From: Vandammella animalimorsus
Lineage (GTDB): Bacteria > Pseudomonadota > Gammaproteobacteria > Burkholderiales > Burkholderiaceae_C
Direction of reading: 5' to 3'
Assembly: GCF_002285265.1 (NCBI RefSeq)
Contig: NZ_NSJB01000002.1
Span: 62,001-126,000 of the forward strand
Length of the DNA stretch: 64,000 nucleotides
The notes beneath the pieces were generated by a model. The model was not told where the DNA came from. It was given only the letters and a program-made list of their open reading frames with translations, and did no database searches. Shown piece by piece: positions 55,862 through 64,000 of this stretch; position 1 is the first letter of the stretch, and each line of letters begins with the position of its first letter. The translations under genes and the position numbers were made by a program.

Positions 55862-58800
55862 TCACGGCTTGGGCGATACGGCCTGCAAGGCCAGCGTCAA
55901 GCGTGCTCGGCTGGCGGCGCCCAGCTTTTGCAGGCCCAGTGCGTGCGCCATTGCGGTGTATCTCGATTCGCCTTGGGCGCCGCGTGCGATCACGGCGCGG
56001 GCCAGTGAAGCCAGTTCTTGCAGGCTGATCTCGTCGGCTGCGCGCACGCTGTCTTCTTCGGCGGGCGCCCGGAAAGGCGCTTCCGCTGCGGGGTCCAGAT
56101 GGTCGGGCCAGTAGAAGGTGCCGACTTCTTCATCGCTTGTCCGGTGGCGGGCGCGCGCGATTTGGAAAACGCGCTCCCGGATGCGGCCGCCGGTGCGCAG
56201 CCAGCCGTGGGCGCGGGCGATGCGGCGAGCCAGCAGGGTGTCGAGCACCGGCCCTTCATGCTCGATGACGTGGGCGATCATGGCCGACAGGGTGTCGTTG
56301 TATTCACTGTCGAAAAAGCGTTCGGGATCGGCACCAGCGACGGCTTCAGCGGGATGAGTGACCCGATAACGCGCGGTTTGCGCTGGCGTTATTGATTCGG
56401 CCTCGGCATTGGCTTCGGCTGCTGCTGCTGCGCCGATCTGGCGGGCAAAGACTTCCTCGGCCTGCGGTGCGGTCACGGTGGCGGGGGCTTGCGCTGCGTT
56501 CGGGGTCGCCTCGGTTGGGAGCGGCGCTTTCTCGTCTGGCGTCGCCACCGGGGCCATGGCCTGTGCGATGGCCGCTTGCGCCAGGCGTTCGGCTTCGGCT
56601 TCGCGTTCGGCCTGTTGGGCGCGCCGCTCGCGCTGGGCCGCGAGCACGGCTTGCAGCCGGGCATCCAGTCTGTCGAGGGTGCCAGCGGGGTCGATCCACC
56701 AGTCGGTGGACCAGACGCGCAGGATTTCCCAGCCCAAACCGCGCAGGACCTGCTCACGCAGTTTGTCGCGATCGCGCGCCGTGGCGCTGCGGTGGTAAGT
56801 GGCGCCGTCGCATTCCACGCCGGCCAGGTAACGGCCAGGTGCGTCGGGATCGACGATGCCCAGATCAATGCGGAACGAAGATGCGCCAATCTGCGGCTGG
56901 ACTTGCCAGCCGCGCTGGGCCAGGGCCGTGGCTACGGCCTGTTCAAAGGGGCTGTCGAAGCCGCCAAGGCTGCCGCTGTTTGCGGTCGCCAGCGCACGAG
57001 CGCCGTATTCGGCGAATTCCAGGAAGTGCTTGAGATCGCGTACGCCGATGGCCTGGGTGCGTGCCAGATCCATCTGCTCGGCGCGGAAGCTGGCGAACAC
57101 GCGCAGCTCGTGCCGTGCGCGGGTGATGGCGACGTTGAGCCGCCGCTCGCCGCCCTGGCGGTTGAGTGGGCCGAAGTGCATGGCCAGTTGGCCGGCGGGG
57201 TCCGGGCCATAGGTGATGGAGAAGTAGATGAGGTCGCGCTCATCGCCTTGCACGCTTTCCAGGTTCTTGACGAACAGGGGTTCCAGTTCGCTCTCGGCGA
57301 AGTAGGGCTCCAGTCGCGGGTCTTTCCGCCGGGCTTCGTCGAGCATGTCCTCGATCAGTTTCTGCTGTTCGGCGTTGAACGTGACCACCCCGATCGTGAG
57401 GCCGCTTTCGCGGAATCCGGGCGTGGTCAGGCGGGCGACGATGTCCGCAACCAGCGCCTTGGCTTCGGCCGGGTTGGTTCGCGCGCCGCCTTTTTGGTAG
57501 GCGCCGGTGACCCGTTGCAGGCTGACAGCGCGATCATGGGTGACGGGGGAAGGAAAGGTGACCAGCTCCCCCCCGTAGTAGGCGTGGTTGGAGAACGCGA
57601 TCAGGCTTTCATGGCGGCTGCGGTAGTGCCAGTTCAGGTCGCGGGTTGGCAGGTTGGCGCCAATGCACTCGTCGAGGATGCTCTCCAGATCCGCCTCGAC
57701 GTCGCCGTCGTCAAGGCCGGATTCGGCGCGGTCGAAGAACGAGGTGGGCGGCAACTGTTTGGGGTCGCCGACCATCACCACCTGACGGCCGCGGGCGATG
57801 GCGCCGATCGCGTCCCAGACCGGGATCTGCGAGGCTTCGTCGAAGATCACCAGATCGAAGGCGTTGGCCCCTGCCTGGAGGTACTGGGCAATGGACAGCG
57901 GGCTCATCAGCAAGCAGGGCGTGAGTCTGGTCAGGGCTTCGGGAATCTGGGCCAGCAACTCCCGCAAAGGCAGATGCGCGCGCTTCTTGCCAATCTCGCG
58001 CCGCAAAACGCCCCATTCGGAGTTGCGGCTGACGTTGTCCGGCGAGGGCAGTTCGGCGCACAGGCGGGCGCGCAGCCAGTCCCGGGTCAGGGCGGTGAAG
58101 CGCTCGTCGAGCGCGCGGAAGTCACGGATGCGCTGTTCGTGTTCGGCGCTGACGAACCCGCGGATGACCGGCTCGTGATCGACCACGGCGTTGAGCCACC
58201 AGCGGGCGTAGTTGGTTTCAAAGGTGCGGCGGGCCTGGCCGGGCTGGACATGGCCTTGTTCGATCCCCTGCACCAGCGCGGCCAGTCCCAATGCCAGTGC
58301 TTCACTGCGCGCCTGACGCCAGGCGCACCAGCTGCGCAGGCTGTGTTCTGCGCGCAGGATGGATTGGCTTTGCTCGATAAGTCCGTCGAATGACAGGGCG
58401 TGCCAGCGTATCTGGGCGGTCTCGGCAAGGCCGCCGATGGCCGCGAACGCCTCCTGCCGGGCAAGCAGCTGCGTCCGGCACTCCACATACCGCGCACCAG
58501 CCAGCGCGATGCGCCCGCCTGGCGCCAGCAAGGCATTGGCATCGCCCAACAGGGCATGCAGCGGCGCCTTGCAGGCGGCAATCTGTTCGGGCGTGGCGGC
58601 CAGGCGCGCCAGCGCGGCGGCCAGATCCTCGTGGAGCTGGCTGGCCTGTGCAAGTTCGTCCAGATGGGTGCCCAGCCCTTTCCACAGGCCGGCGGTGGAT
58701 TCACGCAAGTCGTCCAGGGCAGCCAGTGCCTGTTCGGTTTCGGCGCGTTGGCAAAGCGTCTGGTGATCGCGCGCGAGGGTGGAGCCGCAAGCGCCTTCTT

Positions 58801-61800
58801 CGACCCAGGCATGGGTTGCATCCAGAGGGCCTTGCTGGAGGTGTTTGCGCCGGTCGCTCAAGAAATCCAATGCGGCGCGCAGGTGATCGGTTTGCGTGGC
58901 GTGGCCGGCCCACAGGCCGTCGGTCGCCGTTTCCAGCGCGGCATGGGCGGCAATGGCCTGCTCTAATTGGCGCAGTCGGCGCGCCCGCTGCAAATCGGCT
59001 TGCAGGGCTGCCCCGCATTGGCCGTCCGCGATGGCGTCGAAGCCGTCGTCTTCCCACGCTCGGCCTTCGCGCACGGCGGCCAGGGCGATCTGCCAGCGCA
59101 GGGCCGTGCGCATCTTGTCTTGCTGGGTATCCAGCCCGGCCCAAACGCAGGCGCATTCCTGCGCGGGGGTCATGGCTTGCACCTGTTGGCGCAAGGCGCG
59201 GATGGCGTTCCAATGCTGTAGATCGTTGCGGACGTCGGGCTGCGCTTGCCCCTTGATGGCGCCAGACAGTTGCGCCGTGACCTTGCGTTTGCCCAGCCAG
59301 GACTTGGGCCAGAACGCCTGCTCGGCCTGCTCCCAGCGGCGCTGTAGCTCGGCGACGTCGAGCTGTTCGATCGATGCCTCATACGGAGCCGACAGCGCTG
59401 CGTGGTGTTGCGTGATCCGGGCCAGCAGCTCCAGCCCCTGTTGCATTTGCACGACCGTGCGAGCTGCCCAAGGCTCGCCGAGCTGGGCATGGATCTGCCG
59501 GTGCTCGGTAAGCGCTGCCAGGCCGTCGGTGCAGGCGGCCACGACGGAGGCGGGCCACAGCTCAGAGAGCTGTGCATTCAGCTCGGCATGGCGGCGCAGC
59601 AGTGCGGCGCCCTTTTGCAGACCTTGGCACAGCGCATGTGCATCGGGGCGCAGGACGAAGCGCCAGTCGTGCCCGGCTGCCGATGGCAGGCGTTGGGCCA
59701 GGATCAGCAGCGCTTCGCAGGTCTGGGCCGTCAGCGCTGGCGCAGGCAGCCCGATGGCCTGGACGAATGCCTCGGCGGATTCGATCGTCGCCTGGGCGGC
59801 GGGAAGAACCTCGCGCGCGGCGGTGAGCAGTTGTTGCTGCCAGGTGGGCGACCAGTCGCCCTGGCCGATGAGGGCCAAGGGGTGTTGCGCCAGCGTGGCA
59901 TGGCCGATGGCTTGCGCATTGACTTCCAGCCGGTCCACGGCGTGGCACAACTGCTCGATGCCGGCATGATCGTGCTGATCGGCCGTGGGCCAAGCCATTT
60001 CGAGCGCCGGGACATCGTGTCCGGTGCTGACCGTGCCGATCGCGTCGAACAGGCTCAAACCATTTCGGCGGCGCCGATGCAGGCATTCGACGTAGATGTT
60101 CAGCGCATCGCGCAACTGCTTGAGCTTGTCGGCTTCTGCGCGCCACTGTTCGGCGTCGGCCTGGCCGCTGCTGGACCAGGCTGATTGCAGCTGGGCCAGC
60201 ACGTCGCGCTTGCGGGCCTTGCTGGAATGCAGCTCCAGGCAGAACTCGCCCAGGCCGATTTCGCGCAAGCGCCGGTAGACCACGTCCAGCGCCGCAATCT
60301 TTTCGGACACGAAGAGCACGCGCCGTCCCTGCGCCAGGGATTGGGCGATCAGGTTGGCGATGGTCTGGCTTTTGCCGGTGCCGGGCGGGCCGATCAGGAC
60401 GAAGTCCTTGCCCTGCGAGGCCGCCAGCACGGCCGACAACTGTGAGGAGTCGGCCGGCAAGGGGCAGAACACCTGCTTGGGGTCGAAGTGCCGGTCCAGT
60501 TCGCGCACCTGCGGGAACGGCGCGCCAGGCGGGTAAGGGTCGCGCGGGGTGTCCAGCAGGTGGCGCACGACCGGGTTTTCGCGCAACTGCTCGCTGCGCT
60601 CGGCCAGGTCTTTCCACATCAGGTACTTGGCAAACGAGAACATGGACAAGACCACGTCCTCGGTCACTTCCCAACCCTTGATGTCCTTGATGGCGTGGCC
60701 AACGGCTTTCCAGACCGCAGCGACATCCAGCCCGTTCTCGTCTCGCGGCAACTCGCCTTCGAGGCTACCTAGGTTCAGTTCAAAGTCCTGGCGCAGCATC
60801 TCGATCAGGGTCGGATTGAAGCGGGGCTCATCGTCATGCAGGCTGAGCGTGAAGCCCGAGCGGGCGCTTTGGCGTTGCAGGCTGACCGGCACCAAGATCA
60901 AGGGGGCGCGATAGCGCTGACCGTCGCGGTCCTCGCGCGTCCAGGACAAAAAGCCCAGGGCGAGATAAAGCGTGTTGGCGCCGCCTTCCTGCAAATTCGT
61001 GCGGGCGCTGCGAAATAGCTCGGTCAGCCGTGTGTCGAGTTCGGCTTCGGCAACGCCGATGAAAACCTCGCGTTTTTGCAAGGCTTCCAGCGCATGCGCG
61101 CGGCGCAGGTTTTCGCGCTCGCGGGATTCGTAGATGGCCTGATCGCGCGGATCGGCGCCGTCCATCAGATCCGGGCGCGGCCGCAGCTTCAGCGGTTGGC
61201 CGCTGGCCAGCAGGTCTTCCAGCGCGCCGGGGTCTGGCGCCTCCAGCTTGAGCGCTTTCTTGCCGCCCTTGAAGTTCAGCAGATTGTTGCGAAGCGAAAG
61301 GTCCAGCAGCTTGCGTTGCCAGCGCAGCAGCCGGTCCTGCGGGTCGAGCAGGCTGGCATCTTCCGCATGGGCCGGCGCACTGTCGGGCAGCTCAGGCGCG
61401 TCTTCAAACATTGGCAAGGCAGGCGTGGGCGAGGCTGACACTTCAGCGTCCGACGCTGCCGCTGCCGCCGCTTCCGCGCTGGCCAATGGCTTGATGCGCT
61501 GTAGCCGCGCCCGGCGAATGTCCACGGCCAGCCGGAACGCCGCATCCTGGGATTCGTCCACCTGCTGCGCGCCGCGTTCGGTGGCATAGCTGAAGGGGAC
61601 AGCGGGGCGCTGCGTGATCAGGGTGGTTTCAAACAGCACCAGCTCCTTGAGCCTGAGGCGCTTGCGCAAGGCGGTCACGTCGTCAACGACGGTGGTGGAG
61701 AATTCCTCGGCTTGCAGCCAGACGCCGGCAAAGGCATGGCCTTCGGTGAAGACCAGCAGCGGATTCAGTCCTGCCTGCTCAAGCGCAGCGCAGAACAGCA

Positions 61801-62512
61801 GCGCGAGGTCGAAACAGGTGCCAAGGCCGGAGCTTTCGATCTGGCTGGGGCTGCGCACCTTCTGGCCGGACTGTTCGAAACTGGCGGGCGGCAAGGCATA
61901 GTCCAACTGCATGCCAGCCGTGGCCCCCCAGAGGGCCGAAGCCAGCTCCCAGGCGCGCTTGGCGCCGCCGGCATAGCCGTCCAGCGCAGGGTTGCGGCCG
62001 TGCTGGCGCAGCACCTCGGCGCTGCGCTTGAGCAGCCGATCCACCGCCGGGTCGTTGGGCTGCACAAACGCGGCAACCAGGTCAGGCAGATGCGAGAGGC
62101 CGCCCCATTGGTTGCGCGGCAGCAATTCCAGACGGCTCTCGTGCCGTGCAAGAGCCGGGGCGGACGCTTGCGCGCCCACGGCGCACAGTGTCAGCGAAAC
62201 CGTGGCCGTCTCTGCTTCCGTCAGCCGTGCCAGTAGTCCGCCGTCCAGGCTCAGGTCCAAATCGCGGATTGGATAGCGCGAATGCGCCGCCAGCGCATCG
62301 ATCCGCCAACGACGTGGCTTCAAAAAGGGCGGCTCGGAAGTCAGGATGAGTTCGATCTGCTCATGCGTCTGGTCGGTTTCGTTGATCAGCGAGAGATCCC
62401 GGATCAACGGGACTGCATTCTGAAAATCCGCCAGATTCAATTTGGCGATCAGGGTCACGTCGATCTTCAACTCTGCCGCGATGTCCGAACTTTCCGGTTG
62501 TACCTGATCCAT
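55862..62512 (-). CDS. Giant DUF4011-helicase-Vsr-like nuclease-DUF3320 defence protein
   Basis: 2216 residues. Order: N-terminal region with a transglutaminase-like Cys-His pair (C233 in GLGTCFDLA, H259 in EGHAFAGVW); DUF4011 start near 390 (RWQRKLLDLSLRNNLLNF); SF1 helicase Walker A IGPPGTGKSQT near 706 and Walker B VIFDEASQ near 1554; QGDERDLIYFS and NVAITRARHEL helicase motifs; Vsr-like/DUF559 nuclease near 1855-1915 (SPFEQAVA, VECDGATYHRS, GWEILRVWS); Ala/Gln/Glu linker; DUF3320 at about 2060-2200. I recall this single-gene architecture from antiphage surveys (Hhe-type). ATG at 62512 with AAGGGGA. Substrate and trigger unknown. Confidence 0.88.
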   Translation of the reverse strand: MDQVQPESSDIAAELKIDVTLIAKLNLADFQNAVPLIRDLSLINETDQTHEQIELILTSEPPFLKPRRWRIDALAAHSRYPIRDLDLSLDGGLLARLTEAETATVSLTLCAVGAQASAPALARHESRLELLPRNQWGGLSHLPDLVAAFVQPNDPAVDRLLKRSAEVLRQHGRNPALDGYAGGAKRAWELASALWGATAGMQLDYALPPASFEQSGQKVRSPSQIESSGLGTCFDLALLFCAALEQAGLNPLLVFTEGHAFAGVWLQAEEFSTTVVDDVTALRKRLRLKELVLFETTLITQRPAVPFSYATERGAQQVDESQDAAFRLAVDIRRARLQRIKPLASAEAAAAAASDAEVSASPTPALPMFEDAPELPDSAPAHAEDASLLDPQDRLLRWQRKLLDLSLRNNLLNFKGGKKALKLEAPDPGALEDLLASGQPLKLRPRPDLMDGADPRDQAIYESRERENLRRAHALEALQKREVFIGVAEAELDTRLTELFRSARTNLQEGGANTLYLALGFLSWTREDRDGQRYRAPLILVPVSLQRQSARSGFTLSLHDDEPRFNPTLIEMLRQDFELNLGSLEGELPRDENGLDVAAVWKAVGHAIKDIKGWEVTEDVVLSMFSFAKYLMWKDLAERSEQLRENPVVRHLLDTPRDPYPPGAPFPQVRELDRHFDPKQVFCPLPADSSQLSAVLAASQGKDFVLIGPPGTGKSQTIANLIAQSLAQGRRVLFVSEKIAALDVVYRRLREIGLGEFCLELHSSKARKRDVLAQLQSAWSSSGQADAEQWRAEADKLKQLRDALNIYVECLHRRRRNGLSLFDAIGTVSTGHDVPALEMAWPTADQHDHAGIEQLCHAVDRLEVNAQAIGHATLAQHPLALIGQGDWSPTWQQQLLTAAREVLPAAQATIESAEAFVQAIGLPAPALTAQTCEALLILAQRLPSAAGHDWRFVLRPDAHALCQGLQKGAALLRRHAELNAQLSELWPASVVAACTDGLAALTEHRQIHAQLGEPWAARTVVQMQQGLELLARITQHHAALSAPYEASIEQLDVAELQRRWEQAEQAFWPKSWLGKRKVTAQLSGAIKGQAQPDVRNDLQHWNAIRALRQQVQAMTPAQECACVWAGLDTQQDKMRTALRWQIALAAVREGRAWEDDGFDAIADGQCGAALQADLQRARRLRQLEQAIAAHAALETATDGLWAGHATQTDHLRAALDFLSDRRKHLQQGPLDATHAWVEEGACGSTLARDHQTLCQRAETEQALAALDDLRESTAGLWKGLGTHLDELAQASQLHEDLAAALARLAATPEQIAACKAPLHALLGDANALLAPGGRIALAGARYVECRTQLLARQEAFAAIGGLAETAQIRWHALSFDGLIEQSQSILRAEHSLRSWCAWRQARSEALALGLAALVQGIEQGHVQPGQARRTFETNYARWWLNAVVDHEPVIRGFVSAEHEQRIRDFRALDERFTALTRDWLRARLCAELPSPDNVSRNSEWGVLRREIGKKRAHLPLRELLAQIPEALTRLTPCLLMSPLSIAQYLQAGANAFDLVIFDEASQIPVWDAIGAIARGRQVVMVGDPKQLPPTSFFDRAESGLDDGDVEADLESILDECIGANLPTRDLNWHYRSRHESLIAFSNHAYYGGELVTFPSPVTHDRAVSLQRVTGAYQKGGARTNPAEAKALVADIVARLTTPGFRESGLTIGVVTFNAEQQKLIEDMLDEARRKDPRLEPYFAESELEPLFVKNLESVQGDERDLIYFSITYGPDPAGQLAMHFGPLNRQGGERRLNVAITRARHELRVFASFRAEQMDLARTQAIGVRDLKHFLEFAEYGARALATANSGSLGGFDSPFEQAVATALAQRGWQVQPQIGASSFRIDLGIVDPDAPGRYLAGVECDGATYHRSATARDRDKLREQVLRGLGWEILRVWSTDWWIDPAGTLDRLDARLQAVLAAQRERRAQQAEREAEAERLAQAAIAQAMAPVATPDEKAPLPTEATPNAAQAPATVTAPQAEEVFARQIGAAAAAEANAEAESITPAQTARYRVTHPAEAVAGADPERFFDSEYNDTLSAMIAHVIEHEGPVLDTLLARRIARAHGWLRTGGRIRERVFQIARARHRTSDEEVGTFYWPDHLDPAAEAPFRAPAEEDSVRAADEISLQELASLARAVIARGAQGESRYTAMAHALGLQKLGAASRARLTLALQAVSPKP

Positions 62513-62530
62513 GGAATCCCCTTAAGCGCC

Positions 62531-62552
62531 TGTCGTAACACGAATTACGACA
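62531..62552. promoter_or_regulatory. 22-bp palindrome at the promoter of the giant gene
   Basis: Perfect inverted repeat TGTCGTAA / TTACGACA around a 6-base centre, beginning 19 bases upstream of the ATG at 62512 and overlapping the possible -10 (TAACAT, plus-strand 62552-62557; -35 TAGCCA, plus-strand 62574-62579, 16-base spacer). Looks like a repressor operator; no regulator gene is visible nearby. Confidence 0.6.
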
Positions 62553-62668
62553 TGTTACGTCATTGGCGGGTATTGGCTATGGTTGCCAAAAGCGTCAACG
62601 TGCAATGCTCAAACTGAAATGGGTCACTTCACACAAGGAAGACAAATGAAAGGCATGGATCGGTCGTT

Positions 62669-63682
62669 AGAGCAAATTTGATTGAGAAGATTACATAACG
62701 GGTTTTTTCTTTCAGCTGGAGCCTGAAATGCGAGCCTATTCGCAAGACCTTCGAGACCGAGTGCTGGGAGCGCTGGATCGTGGAGAGCGCCCCAGCGCCA
62801 TTGCCCGTCGACTTATGAAGTCAGCCGCATGTGGGTATATCGGGTGCGTGATCGCTTCGAGAAAGAAGGCGAGCGCAGCAGCAGGCAGCAAGGCGGCAAG
62901 CGCATCTCCCGACTGGCGCCAATGGAGGGCACGATCCGCGACTGGATCAAGGCCGAGCCCGATCTGAGCTTGGTGCAAATGTGCGAGCGTTTGGGTGAGC
63001 ATGGCATCAGCATCAAATGCTCGGCGCTGTGGCACCAGCTCAACAAATGGCGGCTGAGCTTCAAAAAAACGCTGCACGCCAGCGAGCAGGAACGTGAAGA
63101 CGTGCAGCAAGCACGGGCGAGCTGGATACGGCAGCAGGCCCGGCTCGATGCCCGGCATCTGGTGTTTCTGGACGAGACCTGGAGCAGCACCTGCATGACG
63201 CCGCTGCGCGGACGTGCTCCGCGCGGTCAGCGTTGCGTGGCCAGCGCCCCGCATGGGCACTGGAAAACCAGCACCTTCATTGCCGCCCTGCGCTGTGATG
63301 CGCTGACGGCCCCTATGGTGACCGATGGCCCCATCAATGGCGCCTTGTTTCTGGAGTGGGTCAAAACCTTTCTGTGCCCGACGCTGCGCCCTGGCGACAT
63401 CGTCATTGCCGACAACCTCTCCAGTCACAAAGTGGCGGGCGTGCGAGAAGCCATCGAAGGTGTTGGCGCCAGCATTCGCTATCTGCCGCCGTACTCGCCG
63501 GATCTGAACCCCATTGAAAAGCTGTTTGCCAAGTTCAAGGCCCTGCTGCGCAGGGCGGGTGAGCGCACGGTGGATGCGCTGTGGCAGCGCATGGGGCAAC
63601 TGGTTGATCTGTTCTCGGCGCAAGAGTGCGCCAATTACTTCAGATCAGCTGGGTATGTAATGAATTAAATCAAAAACTTTCT
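62669..63682 (+). mobile_element. IS630-family insertion sequence
   Basis: About 1.0 kb with imperfect terminal inverted repeats: left end AGAGCAAATTTGATT...ATTACATA (62669-62699) matches right end (read inward from 63682) AGAAAGTTTTTGATT...ATTACATA at most positions. Carries one transposase, frameshifted. The outer boundaries are approximate; a TA lies at the left end but I do not see a matching one at the right. Confidence 0.75.
62728..63668 (+). pseudogene. IS630-family transposase, frameshifted
   Basis: The N-terminal helix-turn-helix (MRAYSQDLRDRVLGALDRGE) is read in one frame up to about 62818. The rest (MWVYRVRDRFEKEG..., catalytic FLDETW, IADNLSSHK, LNPIEKLFAKFK of the DDE triad) continues in the -1 frame. 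Inserting one base before AAGTCAGC would restore EVSRMWVY. The site CTTATGAAG is not a typical slippery sequence, so a deletion is more likely than programmed frameshifting. Confidence 0.8.
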
Positions 63683-63708
63683 GGGAGGCGATTTCGTTAT
63701 GCAAAATC

Positions 63709-63736
63709 TTGCTCCTCAGTAGTCTCTAGATATACT
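63709..63736 (+). promoter_or_regulatory. Promoter of the ribbon-helix-helix gene
   Basis: TTGCTC (63709-63714), 16-base spacer, TATACT (63731-63736). Inverted repeat AGTAGT (63718-63723) and ACTACT (63741-63746) brackets the -10, a usual position for antitoxin autoregulation. Confidence 0.55.
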
Positions 63737-63763
63737 GGGCACTACTTTTCTGAAGGTATGCCT

Positions 63764-64000
63764 ATGACTGCAACCACCACACCTATGTCGCTCAAGCTCC
63801 CCAGCGACGCCCGCGAACGACTTCGCGCCATTGCCACACAAAAAAAGCGCCCAGCCCATGCGCTGGTACGCGAAGTAGTAATGAAGTACATCGAATTTGA
63901 AGAGGAGCAGGCACGGCACAACCGTGAAGCCGATGAGGCGTGGAGGCACTACCAAGACACGGGCATCTACTACGACGGTGAAGACTGCATTGCTTGGCTG
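63764..64000 (+). CDS. Ribbon-helix-helix (CopG-like) DNA-binding protein, partial, antitoxin-like
   Basis: 79 residues visible; the gene runs past the window end. MSLKLPSDARERLRAIATQ forms the beta-strand/first helix and RPAHALVREVVMKYIEFEEE the second helix of a ribbon-helix-helix domain. The ATG at 63764 has GAAGG about 7 bases upstream; a Met two codons earlier is possible. A toxin gene may follow outside the window. Confidence 0.75.
   Translation, partial: MTATTTPMSLKLPSDARERLRAIATQKKRPAHALVREVVMKYIEFEEEQARHNREADEAWRHYQDTGIYYDGEDCIAWL

Noticed and set aside
62728-62967. Independent small gene at the IS left end
   Set aside because: It is the helix-turn-helix half of the frameshifted IS630 transposase.
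55862-64000. Prophage
   Set aside because: No capsid, tail, terminase or integrase genes; content is defence and IS only.

Overview
The window reads as a chromosome segment of a high-GC betaproteobacterium, most likely Burkholderiales/Comamonadaceae. This is inferred from codon bias, a Liv-type transporter fused to an aminobenzoyl-CoA operon, a lysine/alanine-rich histone H1-like protein, and the hppD-phhB-phhA arrangement. I could not run a similarity search, so family names rest on motifs and remembered family features.

Region 1 (55-13844, minus strand) is one long catabolic operon. It runs from an aminobenzoyl-CoA monooxygenase/reductase through an SDR, a MarR regulator, enoyl-CoA hydratase, acyl-CoA dehydrogenase and an aryl-CoA ligase to a five-part branched-chain/aromatic ABC transporter, a thioesterase and a RidA protein. 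It starts at a good sigma70 promoter overlapped by an inverted repeat (likely MarR operator) and ends at a rho-independent terminator. The logic is uptake of an aromatic acid (anthranilate is the best guess), CoA activation, ring hydroxylation/reduction and beta-oxidation-like degradation.

Region 2 (13920-27157) is housekeeping: a NUDIX-metallo-beta-lactamase fusion, the H1-like protein, serS-rlmH-maf-rng-ppk2, a moxR/lipoprotein/GNAT/VWA operon, a MarR-like regulator and mnmA. Region 3 (27181-30142) is a single-polypeptide MmeI-like (type IIL) restriction-modification enzyme. It is interrupted by 18 tandem copies of a 7-bp unit that put the C-terminal specificity half out of frame, so it looks phase-variable and is OFF here.

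Region 4 (30199-45568) holds tyrosine/phenylalanine catabolism (Lrp regulator, hpd, phhB, phhA, SDR), uppP, a phasin-like/GST pair, a lone yejB-like permease, an LprI-like protein, an App1-type phosphatase with a His-rich metal protein and ArsR regulator, a CDP-alcohol transferase, purB, a terC/alx gene behind a probable yybP-ykoY Mn2+ riboswitch, and guaB. Region 5 (45731-51195) is a small membrane protein, a 923-residue repeat-bearing exported protein and guaA.

Region 6 (51196-64000) starts directly after the 3' end of guaA, a known island integration hotspot, and is a defence island. It holds a Vsr nuclease, a cytosine-5 DNA methyltransferase with a zinc-ribbon insertion, a GHKL ATPase fused to a PD-(D/E)xK nuclease, a DUF72 pseudogene scrap, a 2216-residue DUF4011-helicase-Vsr-like-DUF3320 protein with its own palindrome at the promoter, a frameshifted IS630 element and the start of a ribbon-helix-helix (antitoxin-like) gene cut by the window edge.
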